Positions 1 to 12,200 of a stretch of 64,000 nucleotides of DNA are shown here, piece by piece. The stretch is from assembly GCF_910592395.1 (NCBI RefSeq), contig NC_088322.1, positions 13,139,431-13,203,430 on the forward strand, in the 5' to 3' direction. The DNA is from Lineus longissimus (Eukaryota; Nemertea; Pilidiophora; Heteronemertea; Lineidae). The notes under the pieces were generated by a model. That model searched no databases. It had not been told where the DNA came from and saw only the letters and a list, made by a program, of their open reading frames with translations. A program made the position numbers and the translations under genes. The stretch's first letter is position 1. Each line of letters opens with the position of its first letter.

Positions 1-1357
1 CATTTCGGAAGGAAATAAATTATTAATAAATTTTACTTGCCACAACTTTAGCATTTTTAAGAAATGATTGGGCCTTATTTGAACACACTCGGATATCAAT
101 TGTTTTTAATAGTAATACTAGTTGCACCCCCCCCCCCCCCCGCGGATTTTCTATGTTCGCCAACTACCAGCGTCACTGCTGTAGACATGCCTTGCCACAT
201 GTCGTGTGCACTACCTGACGAACTTGAAAATGACAACGAATTACCAGTATAACCAGGATGTACATTCATACCAAGCCATGGAATCGCAAACATCTAAAAA
301 TCGTTAACGAAATTTCGACAGTGAACATTTTAACAAAGAAATAGAATAAATATTTACCAACGTACAAAAACCCACGGATTTCATTCAAATATATGTCAGC
401 GCTATAGTTTATGATGCTTCAAGCTATCGTCTGCCTCCAAATAATATTGATTCCTCATTAAAAACGATAGTATTCCTTACCTTTCATTGTCAGTTATAAC
501 ATAACGCAATTGTTAACTCCGCAGAATCCTGATCAGGGCTATGAGGTGTAATAGCTACATTGTTACACCAAACAGCTCTGTTTTGAGGGCTTTTCGAACG
601 TTTTATTTTCGCCAACAAATTTTGAATACTCAATTAATTTTTACGACATTCTGTACAAATGTAAGATTGTAATCTGCCTTTTTTTGGATTTCTTTTGCGT
701 CCATTCTTGTTGTGGTGTTGAATTTCGCTGTGGTTGGACGTCAGTTGGACCGGGAGGAAGACACCTTTTCACGAAAACGTATTACGACTACAGAAAACAA
801 AAACTAATTCTTTTACGCTAACTGCCACGACCACTGGAAGACAAAATACTGATCAACTTATGACTGTGACAAAGAACACGTCACCAGTATCTGTTAATGC
901 TTTGTATCTAAGGACTAAAAGGTCACCAAATGAATATTCGATCTCATGTTCTTGATTTTTCCCACGGTTACAAAGCCGTTAGGTTTGTCGATGTCGGTGT
1001 TGGTCTTTTCGTAAATATAGCATAGCGCTTGATGACTATGGATTTTTAGCTTTGGCCGTATGGCCATCAAGTCCATTTTGCCGATGCCAAATATTTTCAA
1101 TAGTTTGGATGGATAAGAATTATCACAACAAAACCTGACTTCTCTGCGATTTTAGAGAGCGAAGGAGTTGTACGTTCCACAAAATGGAGTTGAAAGAATT
1201 TCTCCTTAGTGACCTCCCTTGGAAGTTTGGTCGGAAGTTCATGATCACTTCCATCATTCTGTTTGATTCACTCAGCAAATTAATATTGTTTTTGTTGTGG
1301 CAGATGATCGAGATGACCATTCAACCATCTGATGTACCTTTGCTTTTATACTTCTAG
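1..1357. other. non-coding sequence upstream of the first visible WDR86-like exon
   Basis: No exon was recognised here. Since the WD40 exon that follows opens in mid-protein, this is probably intron of the same gene, whose 5' exons would lie outside the window. A run of about 15 C residues sits near 127-141. Short open frames on both strands have no family features. Confidence 0.5.
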
Positions 1358-1493
1358 GTTGTGAATAAAATTATGTACACAGGGAGCTCAGACCACACTG
1401 GCCGGTCCTGGGTGACGGAGTTCGGTGATTGCACTAGGATATACCGGGGACACAAACACACCGTCAGTACTATCAGATTCCACGACGGTTTTA
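1358..1493 (+). CDS. WDR86: WDR86-like exon: WD repeat, phase 0 in, phase 1 out
   Basis: The acceptor is ..ATACTTCTAG before 1358 and the donor is GTAAGTAC at 1494. The exon encodes a WD repeat: Met-Tyr-Thr-Gly-Ser-Ser-Asp (blade strands), then Tyr-Arg-Gly-His-Lys. The usual Trp-Asp at the repeat end is degenerate (RSWVTEFGD), as in WDR86 where the same repeat has a Cys-Trp. The exon ends one base into a codon, which sets the phase for the following alternative exons. Confidence 0.75.
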
Positions 1494-4400
1494 GTAAGTA
1501 CACAAGGATACTGTGATTGATTACATATCAAATCCCACTTCTGTCCTTACTAAAAGATGTATATATACAATTGATTTTGAAATTTTGAGTCAACTGAATG
1601 TAAAAAAACATTCAAAAGCAATTTGGTAAGACTGAAAATCATATTGTATATTTGGAAGTCGTGCAGGCATATAAGTAAACAGTAGTCAGCACTCTTGTTA
1701 CCGCACTCACATGCGAAGACTTTCAATGCAGTGATAGAGCAAATTCGGAAGTTCACAAGTCACTTTTTTCAACGCAGAGCGACATAGCTTTTTAATCTTA
1801 GATCTGAAGCCTAGGCTTTTCAAACCACATAATGCATCCTTGCATGTAGATTCAGCCCAATATCCAGGCTGACACGGATCGATATCAAGATAGCGGTCAT
1901 TTCGTGTTTGAATGAGATCATAAGTTTTATCGTTTATCACCTTACACTCGACATTTTCCAGTTAAAGGCCTTCGCCGTCTGTTTGCTTGGTAATTGTTTC
2001 CATGATATGGTCATTTTGCCAATTGCAGAAAAAATACACCTATCTAACTTGTAGCATGTTCTTCTATGATAATGCATGTGCACACACGTTCTAAATCAAC
2101 ATGCAACTATCGGATGCACGCATCGTGCTCTACTTTTCTAGTACCTTCATGACTTAGTGTATACACACAACGCTTTCGTGCATTATCATTGTTATTGAAT
2201 ATGCACGTCGCCTTGTGTAAGATAAGCACACTAGATTATACGGGAGGCGCAGACAATACAATGATCATACATTGTAAATGCGTAGGCCTTTAAGCTTGTG
2301 TTCGTGCTGGTCAAGCAAGACTTTCTCCCTTTGCGATGCACATTTCTTTTCATGTGCTTGTTACTTTCGTTGCAAGAGTTTAGCCAAAGGTTTCAGTTCA
2401 GGTAACTGGGATTCTATAAAGAGACGGATAGCAGACACCTTCGTAATTTTCGAAGCTCAGTGCAGCCTGGTAAAACCACGCGCCTCCTTGCGAGATCTCG
2501 TGATATTTCGGTGGTCGATCGCTCCGGTCAACGTAGCGACAACCCAACCTTGCCTCAGGAATTGGTGGAGGCCCAATGAGTTGGGACGAGGCTGAGCGAA
2601 ATGCACTAGAAATACATTTTAAACGGAAATGCTATGGAAAACCGTCACATTTTGCCATTTGATTAAAAGCATGTTAAAATTGGTTCGTTCAAGCAGGCGT
2701 GAATTTCGCATTTTGTAGGATTATATAATTCTTAAATCGGTAGTTACTCTGACTGTTAACCTTTGGTGCATGTCAGTTTTTTTCATAGAACCTTTCAAGC
2801 ACGTCTTCAGCATAGAGATCAATTGAAGCACGCGCATACATGTGCATACCAGCAAGGATACTAGGAGGAATGAATAAAGTGCTAAGACTAGTCTTTATTG
2901 ATTATTAACACTAGTCACAACACGCCAAGTCTCGACGTCAGTTCACCATTCTTATCTGTTTTTTATCTGCCTGCATAGTTGAGATGTATGATTTTTGATA
3001 TTGTACATTGAATATTGCCATGCATTCATTTCCACGCTATGGTTTGACAAATTTGCTTGATTTCCGAGATTTAAAGGACAGCTACTCTAAGAACGCGAAT
3101 ATACGGTCCGTTGCACGATCTTGGCCGGTTAAAACTTCGTTGTCGAAATGACTCTTCAAACGGTTACTATCCTTTAAAAGAGTTACGTGTTTACAATGCT
3201 AAATAGTCATCCTTTGCGATAAAGGCAGCATTTCCTTTGCAGTATTACATCTGTCTGGTATGAATAATGGTTTGAAATCTACATGAATATTCGTTGAAGA
3301 CTGTATACTGTACAAACTTATTTTATCTGGTGAACTGATATTGATTTCCACGGCTGTACACGACAAGCTACAAGCTACCTTACATTCGTGGTTTTAGAGT
3401 TATCAGTTGGTCTTGTTTCGTTGCATGTAAAGTTTGCTTCTTTTGCAGTTTTCACAGGCTGTGGTGATGCATTTGCCCGCTGTTTTGACGCTAAGTCCGG
3501 AGCTGTCAAGCGCACTTTCAAAGGCCACGATTCCGCCATCAATTGCATTCAGGTCTATTTATAGCTACGAATCACATTGCGTAACGTCACTGGTAGTGCA
3601 TGATGGGAAGACGGTTGGGAAATGAATTGAACTGCTCATGAGTTGTGCCAACCTGACTCTTTTTTTGTACATCTCTGCTGTTTTTATGCCGAATTAACCT
3701 AATAGTAATGTCAGAGAGACATATGCCATTTCTGTATTCTACACATGTATTTCAAAGATTTTAGCAAATAATGGCTTAGAGCAATATTATACCTTTTTCT
3801 CAAAACATATCTGACAGCAACACTATAATGTCAGTGTCAATGTCATATTCCATTAATTTTAGACATAATATATTGCTTGGTCAATTCTGATGTTTCATCA
3901 TTTAAAAATAACCCACTGAAAAACAAATAATGGAGTAAACCCTTTTAGGAGGAGGCACACTTTTTGCAGTTCTAGCCATTCTCAACCGCTTTTCATACAC
4001 TTTAGCATTCGTAGATCAAGCACTATTTTGCACTTTTTTATTTCCTCCAAACCTGAGAGATGGGACAGACCTTGATCAGAACGAGGACTCTGGCTGTGGC
4101 ACGTGGCACGGCTTTTATTATGACGGAAAAGGGACACATCCATTGAGCAATGCAATGTCTGCATCAATAAGGTTATGAAATCATCATCATCACATCATCA
4201 GATGTTTATTATGAAAGACTTTTCGATGACAAAAATGGTGAAACAATAAGTGCTCAAGAAATTAAATGTGTAATTGAACTGCCCATGTATTCTGGTCCAT
4301 AAGCATGTCTCATCTCAGGGTTCAACACAGTGCATGCACACCAACCCATCAATAGCATTAAACCATTCCTAAATTTCCCATATTTTCTTTTTTGAAGTCT

Positions 4401-7400
4401 ACACAACATGCGGTGATGGAATAGCGAGGTGTCATGACGCAAAGAGTGGCGCGCTCAAGAGAAAATTCAACGGCCACGAACTCTCAGTCAACTGTCAACA
4501 GGTAGTCCACTGAAACACGTGACTTGCACGTCATTAGAAACATGATTAGCATATGATCACACACGTGACTGAGTGAAGTTTAACCTTGACCTTACACGTT
4601 TCGCTTGTTCATTGATTCTTGAGTGGTGGCTTTGGATTTAGTTAACAATGATGCTTAGCCGCTTTAACATGTTAAATGATAGGTGTTGAAATGTATTTTG
4701 CCATTTTAGTTGCCAATATAAGTTCTCTTGAATTTGTGACTGCTGTAAAATTGGCGAATTTTTATATTGGAAACATTGAATATAAAATAGTTAAGTGCGT
4801 TTAACACCTATTCAGTGAGCCCAGTCCATGCAGTGTGCCAAATTGCTCCTCTCCTGAGTATTGTTTAAAGCTGGCCGAAATTAAATTTACTGGGGTATCT
4901 GTAACGCTAGATTTATGTCTCAAGGGAGACTCCTTAAAACTGACAAGCATGCATAAAAATCCTTACGGCCAAATTAGAAAACACAAACGCCCGACCACCA
5001 AACGACCAACTGCACTTGCAACATGACAGACACCCAGCGACAGGTCTCACTTGACTACATAAACAACAAGTTCATTGACGAGACCGGTCAAGGTCTTGTG
5101 AAAAGAAAAAAATGAAAAATGTTACGAGCGGGTTCGAACTCGGAACCCTCGCCACCTGATCCTTACCGTCTTACCTACTAAGCCATGAAGCCGTTGTTGT
5201 AGACGAACATATTTTTCAGTTATTGATTTCACGTACAAACTTGACAGAAAGGAATCTTTTGTGCCATTCGTACTATATTCAGTTTCAAAATTGGCCTTTA
5301 AAATTTGCCCTTTTACAAATTTGGAAAAGTGAATTCATAAGATACATTATCAGGAGATGAACATGACACCCTGTGATGATTACAGGAGCACGCAGCTATT
5401 TTTCGAGTTTTAAAGATGCAAAACAATTTCCCGCTTTGCTAGTATTAAAACCATGTGTGTATTGAGGAGCTGTCTGATGAGGTGGCATTTGATAGTCGCT
5501 CGATGTCGCAATGGCCACTTATAGTAAGACATATCTGTGCTCCACATCCAGTGCTCTGTTGGTGAATACGGTAGCGACACTGCGGCCTGCTGGTAGTTTA
5601 TCATATCTTAGGGCGTTAGCAACATGGCAGACTGGTGGTTCAAATCATGGCGGACGGGCGTTAGTGATTTATAACTTAGCCGTTAGGGTTTTTGTGCGTG
5701 CATGTCAGCTTGAATAATACCTGACAAAAGACGCTGCGCACCGACCAACCGGCGCCCAGCCGAGTGCGCAACAGCCAAATGCTCGTACAAACCACTCATC
5801 TGGACAACTTTTTTCATAAATTCATTTTACGTATTACACCGTAGGTTAAAAATGACATCAGTGGTGGTGTAATATGTGAAATCTGCCCCATCCATTGTGA
5901 GAATGCCAGTTAAACATGTTAAAACTAAATAATTCTAAGCGCCATGTATTATTTAGAACGTATTAGTCGATACTCTGACGCACGTAACATTCATACTGGT
6001 TTAGCACCATGTCCGGAGGTATAAACAATGTACATATGGTAGCCATGATGATTCTTGATTAGAAACATCGTGATAATGTTTTTTGTGTCGCATGTCTCCT
6101 TGAGCGGACAGAGTCAGATTGTAAAATTGTGACTATGGAAAACATAGATCGTGAAAGAATTACAAGGGTCTTTACAGATCATTTCCTTAGGTACCAAAAT
6201 GTAGCAAGCAAAGGTTGAAATTACCTCCAAATATTTCAAAAAAACGAAATAATTGAAAATGCAAACGCAAATGTTGGCTATTCATGGATATACACTTTTT
6301 TTATGGGCGAGTAAGTACAATATTACTGTAAAATCTCCTCTGCCTCGTCCAAGATCAGTGGTCAGAAATACACGTATTCTCAATGATGAAGCCACAGACC
6401 CCATCATCAGCGGCCATACTGTTTAATTGTATAGTTGTGTGTTCTTGGCAAATGCTAGTGTTCTGAAATCTCTCCGTGGCATAAGATTATAGGTAGGCTT
6501 CGCAAACCTTACGGACGACGAAGTACAACGTACGAATTCCCTTGCATTATCATGCACGTATGTGGTTCGTGATACTTATACCAAAAGTATAGGAACCAGA
6601 GAAGTATTTATTAGTTGTCGACAAACTAAATTCACCATGGCTCATCGTTGGTATGCGGAAACAAACCTGCCTTCTTCATTCATTGGGGCAACGCGAAGGA
6701 CGAGGCATAAGTGAGTTTACAGTAATAGATAAACTTTTCGAATAGTTTTTGTCGACCCTTATGTTCAGTTCCTCACAATGCAAGCTTCATAGTAGTAGAT
6801 AGTTTGTTCGTTTTTTTTGTCAATACATTAAAGTTCTCAGATATAGTGTGTACCTAGTACATGTGCAGTGAAATGTTAACTGTTGTATATATGATTCCAC
6901 TAAGTGCGTTTCCTGCTGCGGTCAATGCGAGTGGCTCAGCTACATGAACGTTTGGCCCCTGCATGTAAATGGTCATGCAAGTCATTCGCGAGAGTGGTTG
7001 GTTTGAAGCGAAGGTATCATCAAGTATCAGCGGCACAAGCCGGTAACTTTTGATTACCAGCAAGTGCTCGCGAGGAGCACATTTTGCCGCGATGGCGACG
7101 GTAGTGGGAAAATGCTGTCAGTATTATCTTTCTTTTAACATGTTCAAGGTTGTGTTCAGGTTCCAGCAGTCCTTGTATCATCATTATCCCGTGTGTAGAT
7201 GTTTTTGCTGCCTCAATATGAAAAGGTTAATGGCTTCACATTGACGTTTACAACAGCCTGATGTTGTCCAGAGAGTAAAATTCGTTCACTTTGGCGCGGA
7301 ATGTTGGGCACCAGGGGGTCGGTTTCGAATATAGCTTTTGTGACTAAGAGGCTTGAAGTTTGCCTCTGCCTATTATCGTCGTTGTACGAGCTGACTAAGT

Positions 7401-7927
7401 TTGATCGATGGTTTTTTTTGTCAAAAAGAAAAGACGAAATTTCGTAATGTTGCGGGGCATTACTTAGGCCAAACGGTAATAGATGTTGCATGTGCATTAC
7501 TCAGTCAAACGATGAGATACATTGTAACTAAACCACCTGTTTTTCTATTCTGCAGATTGTGGAAGAAAGGTTGTTTACCGGCTCCCACGATTGTTCTCTC
7601 CGAGTTTGGGATATGTCTGGTATCAAGGACGACTCCATCGGTCTTGTTGAGCGAGAGAGGGAGAAGGAAAAGGACAAGGAGAAAATCAAGGAAATCGAAA
7701 TGCTGAGCGGGATGCCGCAGGTCGATGGAAATCAAAATGGCTTACAAAATGGCGTTCAAAATGGCGTTCAAAATAGCGTACAAAACGGCGTGCAAAATGG
7801 CGATGCAAAGATTATGATTGACGATCCTTTTTGTAGTGTTAAGAGTAATGGAGACACTGAGCACATGATCGCACAGGAACCACATGATCAGACAAGAATC
7901 GACCGAGAGTTTATTGACATGGTGTAA
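1358..7927 (+). CDS. WDR86: WDR86-like WD40-repeat protein, 3' part of the gene
   Basis: The exons are 1358-1493, then either 3449-3552 or 4398-4501, then 7556-7927. Together they encode the last WD40 repeats of a beta-propeller protein and a C-terminal tail. The first exon reads VVNKIMYTGSSDHTG and ends ..YRGHKHTVSTIRFHDGF. The middle exon reads FTGCGDAFARCFDAKSG and ends ..FKGHDSAINCIQ. The last begins IVEERLFTGSHDCSLRVWD. The order, spacing and GH...WD signatures match the C-terminal half of vertebrate WDR86 as I remember it, including the atypical 'GSGDAxARxFDAxSG' repeat. Splice phases fit (1, then 0). The 5' exons are missing, so this is a partial gene. WD40 proteins are scaffolds; no specific partner or pathway can be inferred. 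The tail after the propeller is charged, then Asn-Gly-Val-Gln repetitive. The orthology call rests on recall and needs a search. Confidence 0.75.
1494..3448. other. WDR86: intron of the WDR86-like gene
   Basis: Between exon 1358-1493 and exon copy A. Short open frames (for instance around 2278-2595 on plus and 1707-1940 on minus) show no family resemblance. Nothing else recognised. Confidence 0.5.
3449..3552 (+). CDS. WDR86: WDR86-like WD-repeat exon, copy A (104 bp)
   Basis: The acceptor is CTTTTGCAG and the donor is GTCTAT (weak). The exon is entered in phase 1 and left in phase 0, and encodes FTGCGDAFARCFDAKSG then VKRTFKGHDSAINCIQ. It joins cleanly to the last exon at 7556. The second version of this exon lies about 850 bp downstream with the same length and phase. 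Confidence 0.75.
4398..4501 (+). CDS. WDR86: WDR86-like WD-repeat exon, copy B (104 bp), likely mutually exclusive with copy A
   Basis: The acceptor is TCTTTTTTGAAG and the donor is GTAGTC. The exon encodes YTTCGDGIARCHDAKSG then LKRKFNGHELSVNCQQ. By my hand alignment 21 of 34 residues match copy A, with many synonymous differences (TCC/AGT for Ser, CGC/AGG and CGC/AGA for Arg). It therefore looks like an old duplication held by selection. Both copies are 104 bp, which is not a multiple of three, so including both would shift the frame. A non-functional relic is possible but would not be expected to keep the open frame, both splice sites and the GH and DAKSG motifs. Confidence 0.65.
5115..5195 (-). 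mobile_element. tRNA-derived SINE-like sequence
   Basis: On the minus strand an A-box-like TGGCTTAGTAGG is followed about 35 bp later by a B-box-like AGTTCGAACCC, the internal promoter layout of tRNA genes. The acceptor and T stems do not pair well, so it is a tRNA-derived repeat or relic rather than a working tRNA. Confidence 0.45.
6321..6727. mobile_element. foldback MITE-like element, about 407 bp
   Basis: The left end TATTACTGTAAA..TGCCTCGTCC (6321-6350) and the right end GGACGAGGCA..TTTACAGTAATA (6698-6727) are inverted copies of about 30 bp with a few mismatches. TA dinucleotides sit at both outer edges, as for Tc1/mariner-type insertions. No transposase frame is present inside. Confidence 0.6.
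7556..7927 (+). CDS. WDR86: WDR86-like last coding exon: final WD repeat and Asn/Gln-rich tail
   Basis: The acceptor is TTCTATTCTGCAG at 7555, phase 0. The exon encodes LFTGSHDCSLRVWDMSGIK, the last propeller strand with a canonical Val-Trp-Asp. A charged Glu/Lys stretch (REREKEKDKEKIKEIE) follows, then a short tandem repeat of Asn-Gly-Val-Gln (7736-7800) and a tail ending ..DREFIDMV before TAA at 7925-7927. The tail is not alignable by eye with vertebrate WDR86 and the NGVQ stretch looks like local slippage. Confidence 0.75.
   Translation: MVEERLFTGSHDCSLRVWDMSGIKDDSIGLVEREREKEKDKEKIKEIEMLSGMPQVDGNQNGLQNGVQNGVQNSVQNGVQNGDAKIMIDDPFCSVKSNGDTEHMIAQEPHDQTRIDREFIDMV
7736..7800 (+). repeat. WDR86: 15-18 bp coding minisatellite (NGVQ repeat)
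   Basis: About five imperfect copies of a unit like CAAAATGGCGTT lie in frame within the last WDR86-like exon and give the repeated residues Gln-Asn-Gly-Val. They are in-frame and probably length-variable between individuals. Confidence 0.7.
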
Positions 7928-9220
7928 CGCGCATGCGTAGATGGGCTTGAACTGTAGAGGCACTTCGGAATGTTCGGTGCCAAGTGCATCCGAAAATGTG
8001 TTATGTAGTGCATTTGATCAATAATGGCTTCAAATCTCCATACCAGTGGTCATTCTGTAAGAACCAAAATTACTTCTGTCTGACGTCGTCATCATTATCC
8101 ATCAAAACATGAAGTCTTACCAAAATATCACCCTGTGATTGATTCAGTCCCCAGCAGTGCAGGGCAAGCAGGCAGGACGGCATCTGATTGGTCGATACAG
8201 CATAAGATTTCCCAAAATTGCTTGAAGAAAGTGGTGATTGCATAACTTGGTGCAATGGTCAAGGACATAAATAAGATAAGCTCCGTCCAGCGATAGACAA
8301 AAATTTTGATTATTTTCTGAAATTCTTGATATTGATGTGCAAACCGCACGCGCTGTGTATTCAATCTAGAGATGCCCTTCGATAACTTGAATATGTGATA
8401 ATGAAGCATTACTCTTTGTAAATACAAATGTACAAAATACAAATATGTAAGTAACATGTGCCAGGAAGCATTCTTATTTTATTAATGTTACTATCAATTG
8501 TTTGCAGCAACTCTGTACATTTATGTAGATGGTTATTGATGTATAGGAACTACTTTCCAATCACATTGCACCAGCACCGATTGAGGCAAATCTATGAAAT
8601 AAGGTGGGGCCATTTGATATTGTGAGTCGACCTTTCTTCATCCAATACTCCAAGAAACAAATGTTTGTGAGCATCTGAAAAACATTTTAGTGTTTTTCCG
8701 CCAAGACAAATATGTGCACCCCTTGAAGATTTTTCAGCGATATGAAAAGCCTAAAGGTTTATTTTCAGCCTCTCAGAAATCATCAGGAGTCTTTCATTGT
8801 ATTGAAAAAAACTCGATGGGGTGCATGCATATTTGTACTGATCGAAAAACCTTTTTTTAAGGCAAAAGTTCAGAAAATGTTATATTTAAGATTGTATACA
8901 AATCAATGTGCAATTTCCTCGGGATAGATCAGCTACCGTATTGTATCAGCACCTCATGCGTCAAGATGGCCTTACCTGATAATGTGGCAAGAGGATGGAT
9001 TTCACAGGCCAACACTGAGACAGACACACAGTATGGTGTTAGGGAAAAGGATAGAGACTCGGTACCGCCAACTGGGAGGCAATAAAGCTGACATCATATG
9101 TCAACATTATGTCACTAAAGGGTGATGTGAATCATGAACAATCTCAATTATAAGCTAGTACATGTGATAGCTGTATGTACATGTATCTATATAAATAAAC
9201 TATTGCTCTTAAATGTCTTT
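7928..9220 (+). other. WDR86: probable 3' UTR of the WDR86-like gene
   Basis: The sequence after the stop codon is AT-rich with no further coding signature. AATAAA hexamers occur at 9081-9086 and 9194-9199, giving candidate transcript ends near 9.1 or 9.2 kb. The exact end cannot be fixed from sequence alone. Confidence 0.4.
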
Positions 9221-12200
9221 CTACACTGTAGTATTAGTAATTTTGAGCAAGAACAAATATTGAAAAAGAACAAGCTGCCAGAGAGTTTTTATAGTTAATT
9301 GTTATTTATTATTGTTAACTTGGCCTCAAATGCCTAATGACGAAGTAGAATATTTAAAACATCAATGTGCCAGCTTCCTTCTTCAATTGTTGTTTTTGCA
9401 TTACTATCAACATGATAAATGGGAGTTATAACCAATTTCTTGCATGCATGCGTACACGTATGTTCTTCTTAGACTTGTACAAAGGTTTGTAATGGAGACC
9501 ATGATTACTGGGAAGGTGTGACAAAATGATCCAACTGTCCAACTTATATGTTGTAAATATGTAAATTGATTGAATAACCACACCGCTGTCTGGTAAAGAT
9601 AGTGCCAATGCCTTAAGAGAATAACACACCTTAACGTGAATTTTCAATAGATTTAGCCTAAAACATAAAGATATGGAGGCCCTGTCTTGTCACCTGACAC
9701 CAAACTAAACAACGACAAATGATTGGTGGGCAACATTTTTAATTACATAATAAATTAATTTAATCTTTGGGGAATTTCACCAAAAAGGGTTGGGTTAAAG
9801 GTTGACTTACTTTTCTCCTAGAACACACCATGATTTTGTTTTTTTATTCACAGAAGCACCGCCAAATTGTGTTTTGTGTTTGCGTATAACCAGTGAATCC
9901 AACAAATATATGCATACATGTACACAATGCACTTTTACACGGCAATCAGGTTTGCAGAAGTGAGAGTTGTGTTTTGATCTTTCTGATCTCATTTCAAAAT
10001 ACCAGAAAGAAAATACTGTATGTACATTTTAAAGATATTTAGTAGGAAATATCGCTGGACATCATTATGCGCCACTGTATAGAAGAGTATTTATCAATTT
10101 TGTAGATTAGTGTATGTATAAACATCAGAGACACATCAATGTACATTGTATATATCACATTATCTTGTACACATGAAAAATGTAGTAGATTTGTGTCTGC
10201 CATCTCTAGAATTCGCCGAAGCAAACTGCAGTTTGATTGGACCTCTTGCCCCACGTGAGCATTTTGCACCTTTGCGATATCAGGCTAACCAAAAAACACT
10301 GTCGGATCATTTTGGTCCCATGGATCTGGCTCATGGATCAAAATATTGTCTTGAAATTTACGATATATCCGTCCCTGATAGATGGAATCACGCTACACCT
10401 GTAAGTGTACGAATTACTGCGCAAGAGTTCAACTTCTCAAAAAATCAGTTCTTGAGATTTTCAGATGGAGAGATGATCTTTATTTTTGATTCAACTCTAA
10501 AAAACATACTTTTCAACAACTGGTGATTGTAAGTAACTAGTAATTACTAAGCCTTTTTGTTAAGGACTATACTTATTCAGTGACGTTATAATCAGTGTGT
10601 ACATCACATGTGTAGAGTAGGCCTATCAACTGTAACACAAATAGCCAACATAGAAAACATATCTCTCGTCGTCAGAACTGAACTAACGTTCTTACATGTT
10701 CGAAAAAATAATAAAATTTATTAATTTATTTACACTGGTATTATGTTTGGAGATACCAAGAGTTCGAGTGGGTTAACAATGTTTTTAATTGACTTTGCCA
10801 AATATGATTCATAATGTATGTTTAGTGTCCTCTCAGTGAAATCTAACTTCGCGCACAAATTGCCTATACATCGGATTAGTACAGTAATGATGGCCTACAT
10901 TGGGTACAAAAAATCTGCAGGGGCTACTAGCTGCAGACTAGGTCCGAAATTTATAGTCCACGGTGAACCTGTAAGCGTCTTTCAAATGCAATTTTCTCAA
11001 AATGGTCAGAATATCATTTCGGAAACTGTTCTGATGTTGTGATATCCTTCCGAAGTTCCGAAAGCCATTTCTAAATCAACACTGCGCATGTGCAAGATGT
11101 TGGTCATAATAATGGGTCATCTCAAAATTGCTTGATTCCGTAACAGACCATTTTTGGTCGATTCCTACCACAATTTGTTTTTCAAACTTCTGGCATCACT
11201 CAGAAAAGTTAATGCAACGTATCATTGTTCTTTCGTCATTGGAGAGGTGGGAGAATCAGAGAGGATATCATCTGTTAAAGCATCAAGCTAGTTTGAGTGA
11301 TTCCTTAGGTCTCTGTCAACGATAGCAAATAACTGTGATACAAGCATTTTGTCGCCGAATGACTTTAGACACATTGGGTGATATGAATAAAAATTAGCTA
11401 GTGCTTTTACTTCGAATTTGTACAGAAAGGCCTAGTGTAAATGTACATGGAATTGTAGATAAAAAGCATTTGCTAGTCTTTATTCATATCACCCCATAGT
11501 CACGTCACGATTCAATTGGTACTTATTATATGTTGTCGCTGCGGAAGTGAAAGTCCCGATTGTGGGCCGCAAAATCTGTGCCGCCCTAAAACTCATACGC
11601 AAATGAAGAAAAATATGCCGTCTTTAGCTCCTGTTTATAGTTGAAACGGAATTCCGCGGACTGCTTTTACGGGAGGTTGTTGCGGGATACCTTCGCGGTG
11701 AATCATGCGGAAAGTAATTTGCCGGCCTTCTATATCTTCGTCAACCGTGCACGTCATCTACTCGGAGACGAGTGATCAGAATCGTGTAGTACATGTACGT
11801 CATGTACATGCCAGTGTACACAAGCAAGATAAACATACAAGATGTGGTACTTCTAGCGGTTTTTTTCAGCGTTTATCGGTGTAACAGGAATCATTATCCC
11901 CCAGGCATATTGTTCCACTTTTATTGTTAAGCATATTGATAACTGAAATACATGTAAATTATTTAAAATATCTTTAAGCAGAAGATTTGTAAAGGGGCGG
12001 TGTTCCTTTTATATCGAAAAATACTGTTGAGAATATAAGATGAGAAAATAATATTATGTGTCTTACTATATCATGAGGGAACACCAGGCCTACCTTTTCT
12101 GGGATAAAGCTGTAGGGAGTGAAACACAATTGGTGTTAAACACACACGTATTGTACTAACAGTGAAGCAGACCTGGCCTGACATGCTGAAGTGATAGACG

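Larger units (their letters stand above)
4502..7555. other. WDR86: intron of the WDR86-like gene containing a SINE-like and a MITE-like element
   Basis: No further copy of the alternative WD exon was found in this 3-kb interval. It carries a tRNA-like sequence on the minus strand (about 5115-5195) and a foldback element (6321-6727), both listed separately. Confidence 0.5.

Noticed and set aside
5115-5195. Functional tRNA gene
   Set aside because: A and B boxes are present but the acceptor and T stems do not pair; SINE-like is the better reading.
10146-10526. 126-codon plus frame in intergenic DNA
   Set aside because: No domain, signal peptide or splice context, and the length is within chance for this base composition.
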